NCBI GenBank assembly: GCA_028023455.1
Contig: JAQFVV010000049.1
Location: 3,656,536-3,720,535, forward strand
Reading direction: 5' to 3'
Origin: Epiperipatus broadwayi
Lineage: Eukaryota; Onychophora; Udeonychophora; Euonychophora; Peripatidae
Length of the DNA: 64,000 bases
The position numbers were made by a program, and so were the translations under genes. Shown in pieces: positions 1 to 10,923 of this stretch (positions are counted from its first letter, which is position 1; each line of letters starts with the position of its first letter). Below the pieces are notes generated by a model that was not told the origin of the DNA, ran no database searches, and saw only the letters and a list, made by a program, of their open reading frames with translations.

Positions 1-3000
1 GATATTAGAAATATTTTTAATTTTGAAAACTAAAATACTTCATGTTAAGTAGCTAATTAATACCTTGGAGAGAACACATTTAATTCAGGTGGGAAATATC
101 CAGAAAATATAAATATCAGTTAAAATAAAAAAAAGTTCTTGGTTAAATAAGAGTCTCTCATATAGAAAAATTAAAGTCACTATCGGGATTCTTTATACGT
201 ATATTTTTACGAGTAGTTTTAAATAGTTAACTTTGTCACAATCAGGATAATTATTCTTACCGGTAAGTTTCATGAATTCAGTAGTAGATAACTATGCATA
301 GTTTTTTGGTTATAATGAGCTTGGCCTTTTGGTTATTGCTTGATCTTGTGGTCCATTTCTCCAGTAGTCACAAGCTTTTCTGGTGTACATCATTAGGTCT
401 GATGTCTTCAGAAGCTCCGTTCACTGACATGCAATTCTTCAGCGAAGAGGATCTTGGATATATCAATGTTATCCAAGACAACTAGAAAAAAAAGAAAAGA
501 CATTCCTTCAACCGATCCCTCTTTTATATCCAGTTTTCAGGACTTTGCATGCTAGTACCATGTCTTTTTAATCTTATCCAGTCTTTATAAATTTTATGTA
601 ATAAAGTCTTTATTTTCTTCAAGTTTTCGGCCATCTTTAATTAATTTGAGTACTTTCAGCTTATCTTTTTTTACTTGCTTTTGGAATTCTTTTGTTCTCT
701 CCAATTACTGTTATTACTAATCACATAAAAAAAAATAAGAAGAATAATTCAACCCTCATTGTACGTTTTTTTTTTTTTTTTTTTTTAAAAATTACTCAAC
801 AAAATTTTAAATCCACTTTTATCTTTTAGTTTTTTTTTTTTTACCCAATGCCAATATATTTGTAACGTATATAAATAAACGTTACAATATAAATGAAATA
901 TTATAATAGAAAATTTGTTCTTCAAACAATATCTCATGATTAATAATTAATTTTAAATTATACTGCAGTGAAAATATACACCTTGCTAATAATATTAATA
1001 AAATTAAAATTTTTAACATTTAAAGCAGCCTTCATTTTGATACAAATGCCAATAAAGATTTCACCTAATACACACATATCATGTGTGTACATGTTATAAA
1101 TTATTTCATGTAGTTATAACAAAAATCAATACCTGTTAATATACTTCAATCTTTTCATGGAGATATACTAAAGAAATAAAAAAAATATATAACAAAAAAA
1201 AACATGTATGCACATTAGTTTAAAACCTCAGTTATAACTGATCAACCTTCTCAAAATTTTCTTATTTTATTAAAAAGATAGACAATTATTTTATGAGACT
1301 CTGCTTCAATTATTACTTGAACTTTGTGAAGATGGCTAAGAAAGTTTTTTATTGAAGAACACATGAATTTAGAAGAATTCAATTAATGTCAAAATATCAT
1401 TTCTGTAAAACATGATGGGTTGGATTAATAAGATTAATAAAAGTTTCAGAAATGCTTCTCAAATCATAATGTCGGTCAGTACCTTTGTCTGGGTGAGTAT
1501 AGCACTGAATTGCAATAGATATTAAAATGAGATATAATACTTTCAAAAATAATTTATATTCAATTAATAACAGAAAAAAATTAAAAATATTTTGAAGCAT
1601 AGTCAATAAAAAATAAAAAATAGAGTCATATATCACATGACCCCATTTCTTTTTAAGCTTGCAAAAAATAAACAAAGTGCTTTGCTAATTGCTCAATAAG
1701 CTTTGAGATATGACTATTTTTTATTTTTTTTATTGACTATTTATAGTCTTTGCTTAAGTCTTAAGCAATGTTATATTGCTAAGACTTCTAATATATGGTT
1801 TGGTTGAAGATCTTTCATCCTCATATAGCTATTTGAGTTAGATAGCTGGGTTTGAAGACATTTAAGTGTCTGAAAATTTCAGATTTTCTATTCAATGGTG
1901 CTGGCTTTGGGTTGGTATTTTTAGATCTAGTATCTGAATCTACCCTAGCAACTCTCTGAGGAGTGCCAAAAAGTATGAAACCATTGGCCAGGGGATTGGG
2001 AGTGGTTTTCAGATAGAGATATTTTAAATGCTTTCTCTTGCTAAGCATTTATATAAAAGTTTGTTGAGAAATTAGCTAAGCTCTTTGTTTATTTTGAAGC
2101 ATACTTAATGGCAAGAAGTCCTCCTATTTTTTTTAATTAAAAATTTATTTCTTTAAATCAATTTTTTATTCATTCTTAAATTTTTCTTCAATAATCTTTT
2201 AAAGAATGTAAAATTTATTAATGTTAACATTTTGATTTATTTTTAAACAAATAAATTATTAGATAGTATTTTGCTTGCATATTTCTCTAATAAAAAATTT
2301 GATTAAAAGTCATAGTTTCTGAGAATTATATTAATCTTTGATTCAAACTGCATGATGCAATACTTCTCCCACCATTTTTGAACTTTATACCAGGTAAAAT
2401 AAAAAGAAATATCCTATCTAGTGACACCAGAAGTTATTCCATTTATAAAGTAGGCTTATGCTTTTCTCTCTATCTAACTGAATACAAAGCTAAGGCAGAT
2501 AACAAATCCCACATGAAATAAATGTGGAAAATCCAGATGATTGTGTTAAAATGTTTTTATGTGTGAAATTGATTTTGAATGTATATTTCTAGTGCAGCTG
2601 TGGCCTCAAAAATTTTATTATTATATGTGTAATTATAGTCGTGGATAAACACAATTTTTCTAAAGTGATAAATTATTTTAAACATCACTCAAGATCATTT
2701 AAATGATCTAGCAATAAATTTTATAAAAAAGAGTATGTTTAAAACAATAAAATATAGAAAAGCTCAGTATTTAATTAAAGAAATAATAAAATTAATGTTG
2801 CATTATATTAATATGGCATAATAAAGAACTGCCATAAATGATGATGATCAAATGCTAGGATTTAAATGTAGTTATCTTGTGCACTTTAGGGTAGTGGTAA
2901 TGCATTTGAATGAAGAATTAAAAGTTCTTCAATAGAAATTCAACAGATCACTTCTGGTACAGAGACAACACATGAACTCCTAAGAGACAAATTATATCAT

Positions 3001-4180
3001 TAGTATTATTTATTATTTGGTTACTATATGGTATTTAGGCAAAAACCCTTAATATACATCCATGAACTATTTCAAAATAAATCACAAAAAAGACATTGAT
3101 AAATATAAAATAGGTTTATCTGAAAAATAATATCTTTAACAATGAATGTACTTTAATAATACTATATAAAATACAAATACTATTTGTTTGGAATTTTAGA
3201 CCCATAATATTTTATAAAATGCATTTTTGATAATTTGAATCTAAAATAACTATATAAATATTTAATTTTCAGTCTTCATAAAAAGCACCAATCAAACACA
3301 AGAGCATAAGGAAATGTCATTTTCAACTATGATGTACCATTCCCTTTATTATCATTACTTTTGGTTCAGAAAGTCGAAAATAAATTTTTATGTAAGAAAG
3401 ATGTCATTATTACTTGAAAATGCAAAGATATCACATACATAATTTTATTAAATGTGCTAGTCTTTATTATAAATTAGCACACATACCAATATATTTATTT
3501 ACAAGTCATGTTGATTAGATTGATAGTTAGATCTTTAAAATTAAAATCTCGTAATTGGCTAATCTGCTATACGTATATGATTTTGGAAGTTAAATGGAAA
3601 ATGATTTATTTTTTATTTCTAAGTAGATTATTTTGATAACAGAGTATGTTGCATTAATATAGTTCACTGACAGAAATCAAAATTTTTCATTCATTTGATT
3701 ATATATTATCTAGCATTGTATAATTAAAACTTTATATATATAATTGCTCAATAAAACTTAAATGGTTTCTCTATTTGTCATAGATATAAAAAATAGATTT
3801 TATTAGCTTTTTATTTTTTATGAAAGGGTTATTTTATTTGTGTATATAAATGATTTACTTAATTGTATACTTCCATTAGTTACAATTGAAAAAAATCATT
3901 GAAAGATTTGAACTATAATATTTTCAATTGATAATAAGTTCTTTCCGGATTCTAAAATGACGAAGTCATTCAAAATCCATATATTATTTGCATACATGCA
4001 TATATATATATATGATATGTAAGATACTACTAAATGTATTATAAAAGTAATATATTTAAAAATTATCCAATAAGTACAGTCAGTATATTTTTATTACATA
4101 TATATATATAAACTATATAATATTCATACAAATGTTTTCATGAGTTACAGATATAAAAGTCATAGTTGGCGGTTTCGTCT
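1..4180. other. AT-rich non-coding stretch, nothing assigned
   Basis: No conserved coding or RNA feature could be supported. The short open frames in it have AT-driven composition and no recognisable motif. Two patches are less AT-rich than their surroundings: about 300-700 and about 1840-2045. The second gives a 75-codon minus frame (1821-2048) with no family resemblance that I can name. Poly(T) runs lie near 766-787 and 830-841, and AT dinucleotide tracts near 4000 and 4100. Confidence 0.6.
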
Positions 4181-4420
4181 ATATAAACTTTTAATTAGAT
4201 ATTCCAATGTTTCAATTTGATCATCCAAGCCCTCAACTGGGAAATAAATACTATATAATTATAGATACATTGTAAACAGTGTCTATAAAGATAGTTGTAG
4301 GGGCGCTGCAAACAGAGTTTACAATAATTGTTAAAGTTCCACGACTGGAAAAAAACAGTGTATAAAATTGAACAAATTGAAAAATAAATAAATACAACAA
4401 ATAAAAAATTCTCAGAATCT

Positions 4421-4873
4421 TCAGAGTAATTTGTTTTTCAAAACTTTTTTCCAAATATGAGGAAGTTTAAATGTGTCATCACATTTGTTGATAAAATTTG
4501 GTCTTTTTAGTATCTCACTAGCTTCTCTGATCTTATATTGGTGTAGGTTTTCACATCTGAATAGGATCATGGTCTTAGAAAAATCAATATTGTGACCAGA
4601 ATCCATAGCATGGATTAAGAGTGCCAATGATGATGAATGTTGCTTCATTGCAATAGCATGTTCACCTATTCTAGTACTGATGTGACAATTGCTCATACCT
4701 ACATAAGAAGACTTACAAATGCCACATGAAATCTCATAAACTCCTTGAGCCTCAAGAGTGATTGAATCTTTAGACTTGATTAGAAAATTACTAATTTTTA
4801 GATAAGGAGTGTAGGTTGTCTTTATGTTGTAGCATTTCAGAATACATCTGATACTATCTGTGGCTCCTTTCAT
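4421..4873 (-). CDS. PLE C-terminal GIY-YIG endonuclease domain, uninterrupted 150-codon remnant
   Basis: This is the only long open part of the PLE. Residues 44-46 are GVY and 57-59 YVG, the GIY...YIG pair. A CGIC pair (C50, C53) lies between them, typical of the PLE version of the domain. TRIGEH supplies the conserved Arg (R68) and His (H72). A DSGH segment (91-94) matches the TGH block, and REASE supplies the catalytic Glu (E117), followed by the usual P-x-F-I-N (N129). The N-terminal 40 residues match the RT-endonuclease linker. The ATG at 4873 is just the first Met of the open frame, and the original protein continued upstream into the RT. In a living element this enzyme nicks target DNA. 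Here it is a fragment with no sign of its own promoter. Confidence 0.8.
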   Translation of the reverse strand: MKGATDSIRCILKCYNIKTTYTPYLKISNFLIKSKDSITLEAQGVYEISCGICKSSYVGMSNCHISTRIGEHAIAMKQHSSSLALLIHAMDSGHNIDFSKTMILFRCENLHQYKIREASEILKRPNFINKCDDTFKLPHIWKKVLKNKLL

Positions 4874-5992
4874 ATAAGGAATACAAAACCTAATAGTTCT
4901 TCTTTATTTTTCATTTTTGATATTTTTAGTTTGAAATAATGCTCAATATATAAACTGTTTATTATAACCATTCACTAACAATACATTATTTATATGATGT
5001 ATTTCTTCTTCTAGATACAATATACCGGAAAAGTTAATTGTTCTGGTAAGTAGTGTTTTGGCTACAGGAAAAATCTGAGCTAGATAATTATGAGAAGAAA
5101 ATTAAATGTACCTGTCAGTATTTGTAGTTTTTTCTGAAAACTGAGAATGATAAAAAAATATTTTGTTTCTTGGTGACAAGAACATCAAAAAAGGGAAGTT
5201 TAACCATCAGATTATATTTCCATTGTAAATGTAATATTGGGATGGATATTATTTATAATAAAGAAATTTTCCAATTTATCTTTACCATGTTTCCAGATGA
5301 CAATTGTGCCATTTATATCTCAGCCAAACAGCAGATTATAAAGGTGCTGATTATAGTGAACTAGTTTCTATAGGTTCCATAAACAAATCAGCTATTACTC
5401 CTGAAATAAGAAAGTCATAGGAGTACCAAAAGTTTTTTTATAATGTTGTCCATCATATATGAAATATGTGTTTGAAAGACAATGTTTAGCCAAGGCAAAA
5501 ATATAGTCAGGCAAAATATATCATTGAGAAATTATATTCAAAGTTTTGTCAACTGGAATATTTGTAAATAAAGAAACAGCATGAAAACTAATCAGAATAT
5601 CATCTGCATTAACTTTAAGATTTTTTAAAAGAGAAAGAAAATGTATTGAGTTTTTTTTATATATTACTTAATAGATGGTATTGTAGATTTTATCAAATCA
5701 GATAAAAATTTAGGTAAATTGTTTATAGGAGATCCAATTGCACTTACTATTAGTTGAAGGGGAAGATCTGCTTTATGTATTTTAGAAAACCCATAGAATT
5801 TTGGACAGACTTAAGATTGATCACAAGAAATAATTTTATTTTTTTACATTTTTTTTTCAATTGGTATTTATTAATGACTACTTTAATTGTTTTTTCTATA
5901 TAAGTTGTGTGACCTCTTTTAGATTTTATATAACTTTTATCATTTAATAAACCAAGGATTTTATTGTTATATGAATCACAATCCATGATCAT
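4421..5992 (-). pseudogene. Penelope-like element: reverse transcriptase plus GIY-YIG endonuclease, decayed
   Basis: Read on the minus strand in shifting frames, this gives the order of conserved PLE blocks. An N-terminal block (5992 to about 5750) has an NKILGLLNDKSYIKSK stretch and a GFLKYIKQ segment, the usual YGLPKIHK box. Near 5720-5690 comes VSAIGSPINNLPKFLSDL, the PLE RPIVS..GSPTY.LAKFL motif. Near 5600-5540 comes AVSLFTNIPVDKTL (motif A, where FDVVSLFTNVP is usual). Near 5430-5370 comes a GTPM...VIADLFMEP block (motif B region). The catalytic Y-x-DD site near 5310 reads as a degraded YINGTIVIWKHGK. Then come NIHPNITFTME and a FFDVLVTKK-like block near 5190, and the GIY-YIG domain. In-frame stops and frameshifts across the RT make it non-functional. 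The 5' end is not seen beyond about 5992. Known family: PLEs are retroelements whose RT is fused to a C-terminal GIY-YIG endonuclease. Confidence 0.85.
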
Positions 5993-6205
5993 ATATATTG
6001 CTTATAATAACTTCTCTCATATAAACTTTAATGCAAATTTTTTTTTTAAGGAAACATTATTTTTCTAAAAAATAGAGGAAATTTGAGAAGCTCTGATGAA
6101 GACTGCTGGACAATCGAAACTGCCAGGAAAATAAAGAAGTTTCATTAAAAAGTTTTTTGCATTAAAGTGTATATGAGAGAAATTATTATAAGCAATATAT
6201 ATGAA
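5985..6205. repeat. Inverted repeat at the PLE end, head-to-head with hammerhead-like motif
   Basis: The stretch at 5988-6038 (ATATATTGCTTATAATAACT and onward) is the imperfect reverse complement of 6156-6205. The inner left side is shortened: the GGAAACATTATTTTTCT part near 6050 corresponds to AATAAAGAAGTTTC near 6130. The right half carries CTGATGA...GAAAC. It abuts the N-terminal edge of the decayed PLE, so it may be a terminal structure of that element or a separate insertion. Confidence 0.6.
6093..6120 (+). ncRNA. Hammerhead-ribozyme-like core, degenerate
   Basis: CTGATGA (6093-6099) is followed by A, GACTG, loop CTGGA, CAATC and GAAAC (6116-6120). GACTG and CAATC pair at four of five positions. 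This is the CUGANGA - helix II - GAAA order of a hammerhead, with one extra nucleotide before helix II. Helices I and III are not convincing. It is likely a decayed relative of the copies in the 27.65-29.36 kb palindrome. Confidence 0.4.
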
Positions 6206-7088
6206 TATATGAAGAAATGCAAAGAAAGTAAAGGAGAAGAATAAGAGTATATACTTCTAATCCATGACTATCATAGCATTACCTTTATCAGACAAAAGTA
6301 TAACCATTGATTTATAATATATATATATCAGAGATGAAGTGTGACTTTTTTAGGAACCGAAACACACAACATCTTTTTTATAATGTTTTTATTTTACTTG
6401 CCACAATAATTTTTACATAATAGCTAATATATATATACATATTACATACATCTAGAAAAATCTGGAACTCTCTTATCAATATTTTTACTTTCTAAATGCT
6501 TTTAACATTTTTAAGGTTTAACTATTAATTGCATTTTAGCATTACCTGAACTTTTTATAATCAATGAATAATGTGATGATCAAACTCATTATTTGCCTTA
6601 TATAAAAACAGTTCAACTGTTGGTAAAAAAAATTGAAAATTAACAGAAATTCCACACAAAAAATAATGAATTTAAACAATTAATTCTTCTTTTTTATGTT
6701 TAGCAAGATAATATTTTTTTTTTTACATTTGTATGTGCAAGTTGTTGGATTGATTTGGGGAGATTGAATATGTACATATTTTAGTGAATTTATAAAATTA
6801 AATTTTAGTTAAAGCTTTTGAACTTTTTAGTGAATTTTTCTATGGAAGCACTCATTCCGTTCAATACATGAAGCCTTTGTTTCTGGTATATATATATTTA
6901 CTTTAGAGAATACTTAATAAAATATATTTTATCAGAATATGTATACAATAATTATCAGCTATTATGATAATAAATCTTTGGAACAAAACAATATTTGTTA
7001 GTTTGATATGTACTCTGGTAGAATATATTTTATTACATATATAGATAACACAATAACTCTGTCAAATAATGTAAATTATTGTACACTT

Positions 7089-7453
7089 ATAAAATGTACA
7101 ACCAGAGTAGAAAAATTCAAAAAATTGTAAACACTAATATTATTTAACCAAGGACTTTCGATACCATGTACCATACTCATGGCAACATATTGGAACTGAA
7201 AAGTTAATATTCCAGTAATGAATTGAATGATAGAAAGAGGAAGTTGAAAGAGGCTTGGTTTATTGTTAAGTCAAATAATGTTATTAATCAATGTAACATT
7301 AGTGTTTCACTGAGCATGTACTGGAATATTAACTGTTCAGTTCTAATATATCACCATGAGTCTGATATACATGATATCAAAAGTGCTTGGCAAAATAATA
7401 TTAAGGTTTAATATATTTTTAAAATTTTTATCACTCTGGTTGTTACATTTTAT
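7089..7453. repeat. Hairpin (MITE-like) element, about 125-bp arms
   Basis: The arm 7089-7218 (beginning ATAAAATGTACAACCAGAGT and ending AGTTAATATTCCAGTA) is the imperfect reverse complement of 7317-7453 (TACTGGAATATTAACTGTTC through CTCTGGTTGTTACATTTTAT). The spacer is about 100 bp and has no coding sign. A 62-codon plus frame (7223-7411) lies across it and is considered spurious. Confidence 0.75.
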
Positions 7454-7529
7454 ACATATAAAATATTTATCAAATTGAAACAGTAGTGATTAAATTACAT
7501 GATAACACTAAAAAGACTAATAATAAAGT

Positions 7530-8300
7530 AGCACAAGAGGGGTTTTCATTTTTTGAAAATTGTTTCCAGAAATTTTACAAAAATATTGGGTGAATTAAAA
7601 TGGGAAAATAAGGGAATAGAAATATATCCAGATTTTGCAGATGATGTGACTGTTGCTGCAAATAATACTTTAGAGTTTCAAGAAATAATGTAAATTTTAT
7701 CATAAAAAAGTAAGAATAAAGTTGAATGCTAAAACATTACTCATGTTCAATGGATTTTTGTGAAAGAAGAAAATTAAGATAGATAATCAAGAATTAGAAA
7801 AAAGTTAATTACCACAAATGCATTGTCAAATGATTAGTACTGATAGAAATATAATGATGAAAATTACTCATAGAATCAAATGTGTATGACTGATTTTAGA
7901 AGGAATAACATAATATTAAAAGGAAATATATTTATGTGTTTAAATGAATTTTTTTTAATAGAAATGTTTTACCTATTGTATATATAGATCAGGTACTTGG
8001 ATACTTAATGGAAGAACAATATAAAGACTTCAGACCACTTTATGAAGGGTAGAGAGAAAGAAATGAAAAAAAGAAATCAAAAGCAAAATATATTGTTGAG
8101 GGAACACACAAGTATCAATATTACACCAAAAAGTTAAAAGAGTGGAATCAAGATGAGCTGAATATAATTGAAAAAATGATAATGAATGGAAAAGTTGTCT
8201 TAAATTGGATTTTAAATTACTTTAAAAAAACATATTAAAGTGTCTATTTGCAAAATAGATAAATAAAATAATATTTCTTGATGTGGATAAAGAAAAGAGA
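7530..8300 (+). pseudogene. LINE reverse transcriptase fragment, decayed
   Basis: An open stretch reads LGELKWENKGIEIYPDFADD, the region before and through RT catalytic motif C, with FADD at 7634-7645. It is followed by VTVAANNTLEFQEIM, a usual motif for non-LTR RTs with AP-type endonuclease. Downstream, in broken frames, come a degraded K-x-L-M-F-N block (about 7725-7755) and a VLPIVYI...LDT block (about 7970-8020) that corresponds to VLPV..YGSETW. A C-terminal K-rich tail follows. No 5' half is visible. It belongs to the same LINE family as 30480-31700 and the minus copy at 55-60 kb. Confidence 0.75.
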
Positions 8301-8552
8301 TACTATAAATTGATGCAACTGGATTAAATATAATTATGATATAACTAATTTACCAACACCTTTTTTGTTTTCTTTACAAACGGCATTCAAAATTTTCCAT
8401 CCAAATATCATGTTCTTTATTTTATTTTTATCTGTATCTTTTACTTATTTAATTTAGATGAATATTAGCATTAAACCCATTAACAATTAGCATTAAGCCT
8501 GCTCCAATTTCTGAGTACTGCATTTATATATATATTATACTTTTTTTTCTCA

Positions 8553-8645
8553 TGTGCCATAGCATCAGCCGGGAAGCAAACCCACTAACCCAAGACAACT
8601 GCTTGTAAGACTGCTGTGCTGACCTCTCAACCACCAAGCTTGACA
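8553..8645 (-). repeat. tRNA-derived SINE-like unit (copy 1 of 3)
   Basis: On the minus strand it reads TTGTCAAGCTTGGTGGTTGA at the start, has a CAGTCTTACAAGCAG anticodon-arm-like segment and a GGGTTTGCTTCCC B-box-like segment, and ends GCTATGGCACATGAG with an A-rich run beyond (8541-8549 on the plus strand is T-rich). It matches the copies at 35693-35784 and 62637-62712 closely. It is the most divergent of the three at the acceptor-stem ends. Confidence 0.75.
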
Positions 8646-8957
8646 ATATATATATATATTATACTTGATCGCTTTAAAGTGCCATTAATACAGAAGCATC
8701 AAAAAAAAATAATAATAATGATTTACACATTAAAGATTTATAAAAATTCAGCTACAAAAAGTAATATGATTTACAATTTTTTACTTAAACTTGATATATA
8801 ACATTAAAGAAATTTCCAAACTAAGAAACAGATTAATAAATAATTTTAAAGATAACATCAATGACAGAAACATCATCACGTGCAATTCAATTTATTATGA
8901 TGATGAAATTATATTCCTGATGCTATATCTGTTTTTATGTGGAGTAATTTTTATGTA

Positions 8958-9207
<250 letters not shown>

Positions 9208-9209
9208 AT

Positions 9210-10744
9210 GTAGTCTGAAAATAATTCAGAACATGAAGCTGGTATACGATTTTTATTAAGTATGAAAGCAATATATTCACTAAGAATAAATCTATCAATG
9301 TAAAAATGATGACAGAGATTTAAACAAACATCATAGTAGGATTTGAAACTAATTTTTGATGATATATCTTATGAAAACTTTAATATTATAGGATGAGACT
9401 GAAATACTAATATAAAAAATAATATATATATATATTGAGCCAGATTAGGAAGCAGCTTAGAAATATGATTATGTATGTATAATATTAAAATATTTTTTAG
9501 ATGTCAATTTGTTATTTCACTCTGAAATAATAATTGCTAAAACTGCGAATTGATAACTTACTACTTTATCTGGCAATACACAACGCTTACTATAAGATTT
9601 TAATTAATAACTTAATAGTATTTTTTTATTTCTTATTTTGTTTAAAAGCAATTTAAAATTAAAATCAATGAAGGATTATCACAGTATAGATAGTACAGAT
9701 ACTTGGTGCGGTAAACTTAAATAACAATTTTAACTTGTGATCATACTGTATTTGAAATCACTAATAGAAAAGAAGAAAATGAAAACACTAAATTTAGAGA
9801 AATTATTTTATTAAACTAACATTATTTATTTGCACCATAAAGAATCATTAATACACATCACATTTCACATGTAATAATTTACATGTATGTATGTATGCAA
9901 ATACGTTTAGTATTATATAAACATTTTTACATCAATTGTTTAATTAAAGCAACTATCAAATGAAACCCATAGAAAAAAAGTGATATAGCAAGCAGAAAGG
10001 AAATTATAAAAATGTGTTTTTTTGTGTGTGAAAATAACAGATCGATAAGTTGGATTTAAAAGGAAAGTCTTTTATTAACTTTATTGGATATTTTTAATTT
10101 TTTGTGAAAGAGAATCTACACACATACGTATGATACACTACCTACAAGAAATTATATTTTAATTAGCATAGTCTATTTACTGAAATGGGCCGTATTTACA
10201 TTGTAAAAACAGTTAGAGAAGAACAGTAAAAATGGATTACTAGATTCAGGCATGTTGATGTCTGTTTGTTAAGGACCATGGATTTAAATTAAAATCATTT
10301 AATAGATAAAACCACGATTTCAAGCACATTATAAATTTGTTTTTGCTTTTAGTAAAATATTCATTCAAATTGCCATTCCAATTTGGAACACACCATATAG
10401 AACAAATAATCATTAGGAGTAAAGTGTTGGTCTTTATAAATAAAATAAAATGTCAATTTTATAGAAGCCAAATTAATTTTCAACAAGAAATAGTAGTTTA
10501 TTATATCCCACTGGAAACATACTTATTTTGTACTTGTTGGAATTCGAACACCTATATTATGATGTTTGTGGATAACATATTAAATAGATGAATTCTTATA
10601 TCTGATATTAAAAGAAATTATGGTACTGCAAGCTTATTAGATAACACAGAAATCATTTATTATTAAAATTTGCATTTAGATTCATATATGTATTGAAAGT
10701 GGATTATATAATTATCAACCACCTAACCATATAATACGTATATA
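9210..10744. other. AT-rich non-coding stretch
   Basis: Nothing beyond short AT-rich frames was found. The 84-codon plus frame at 10337-10591 has no recognisable motif. Confidence 0.5.
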
Positions 10745-10923
10745 TGATCACTAGATGGAGCTTTACCAATAGCTCTAAACAAGCTTTGTTTACATAAATG
10801 CCAAAAGAGATAGAATTCAAAATCTCTAGCTTTGTTTACATAAGTGCCGAAAGAGATAGAATTCAGGCCCTTATGTAAACAAAGCTTGTTTAGAGTTATT
10901 GGTAAAGCTCCATCTAGTGATCA
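10745..10923. repeat. Hairpin element, 179 bp, with internal 46-bp duplication
   Basis: Arms of about 58 bp (TGATCACTAGATGGAGCTTT at the left, its reverse complement at 10904-10923) are nearly identical. In the loop, an AGCTTTGTTTACATAA-type unit at 10782-10819 is repeated at 10828-10865 and again, inverted, in the right arm. Short size, long terminal inverted repeats and absence of coding capacity suggest a MITE or foldback element. No target-site duplication could be fixed. Confidence 0.8.

Noticed and set aside
300-700. Minus-strand relic with a readable run such as YKDWIRLKRHGTSMQS
   Set aside because: Frames break repeatedly and I could not tie it to a named family; too weak to annotate.
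1397-1675. 92-codon minus frame with a splice-like end
   Set aside because: A short CYTHPDKGTDRHYDL stretch looked protein-like, but there is no second exon or family match.
4170-4250. Possible further hammerhead-like motif downstream of the PLE stop (GGATGATCAAATTGAAAC on minus)
   Set aside because: No CTGATGA box and no helix II with proper spacing.
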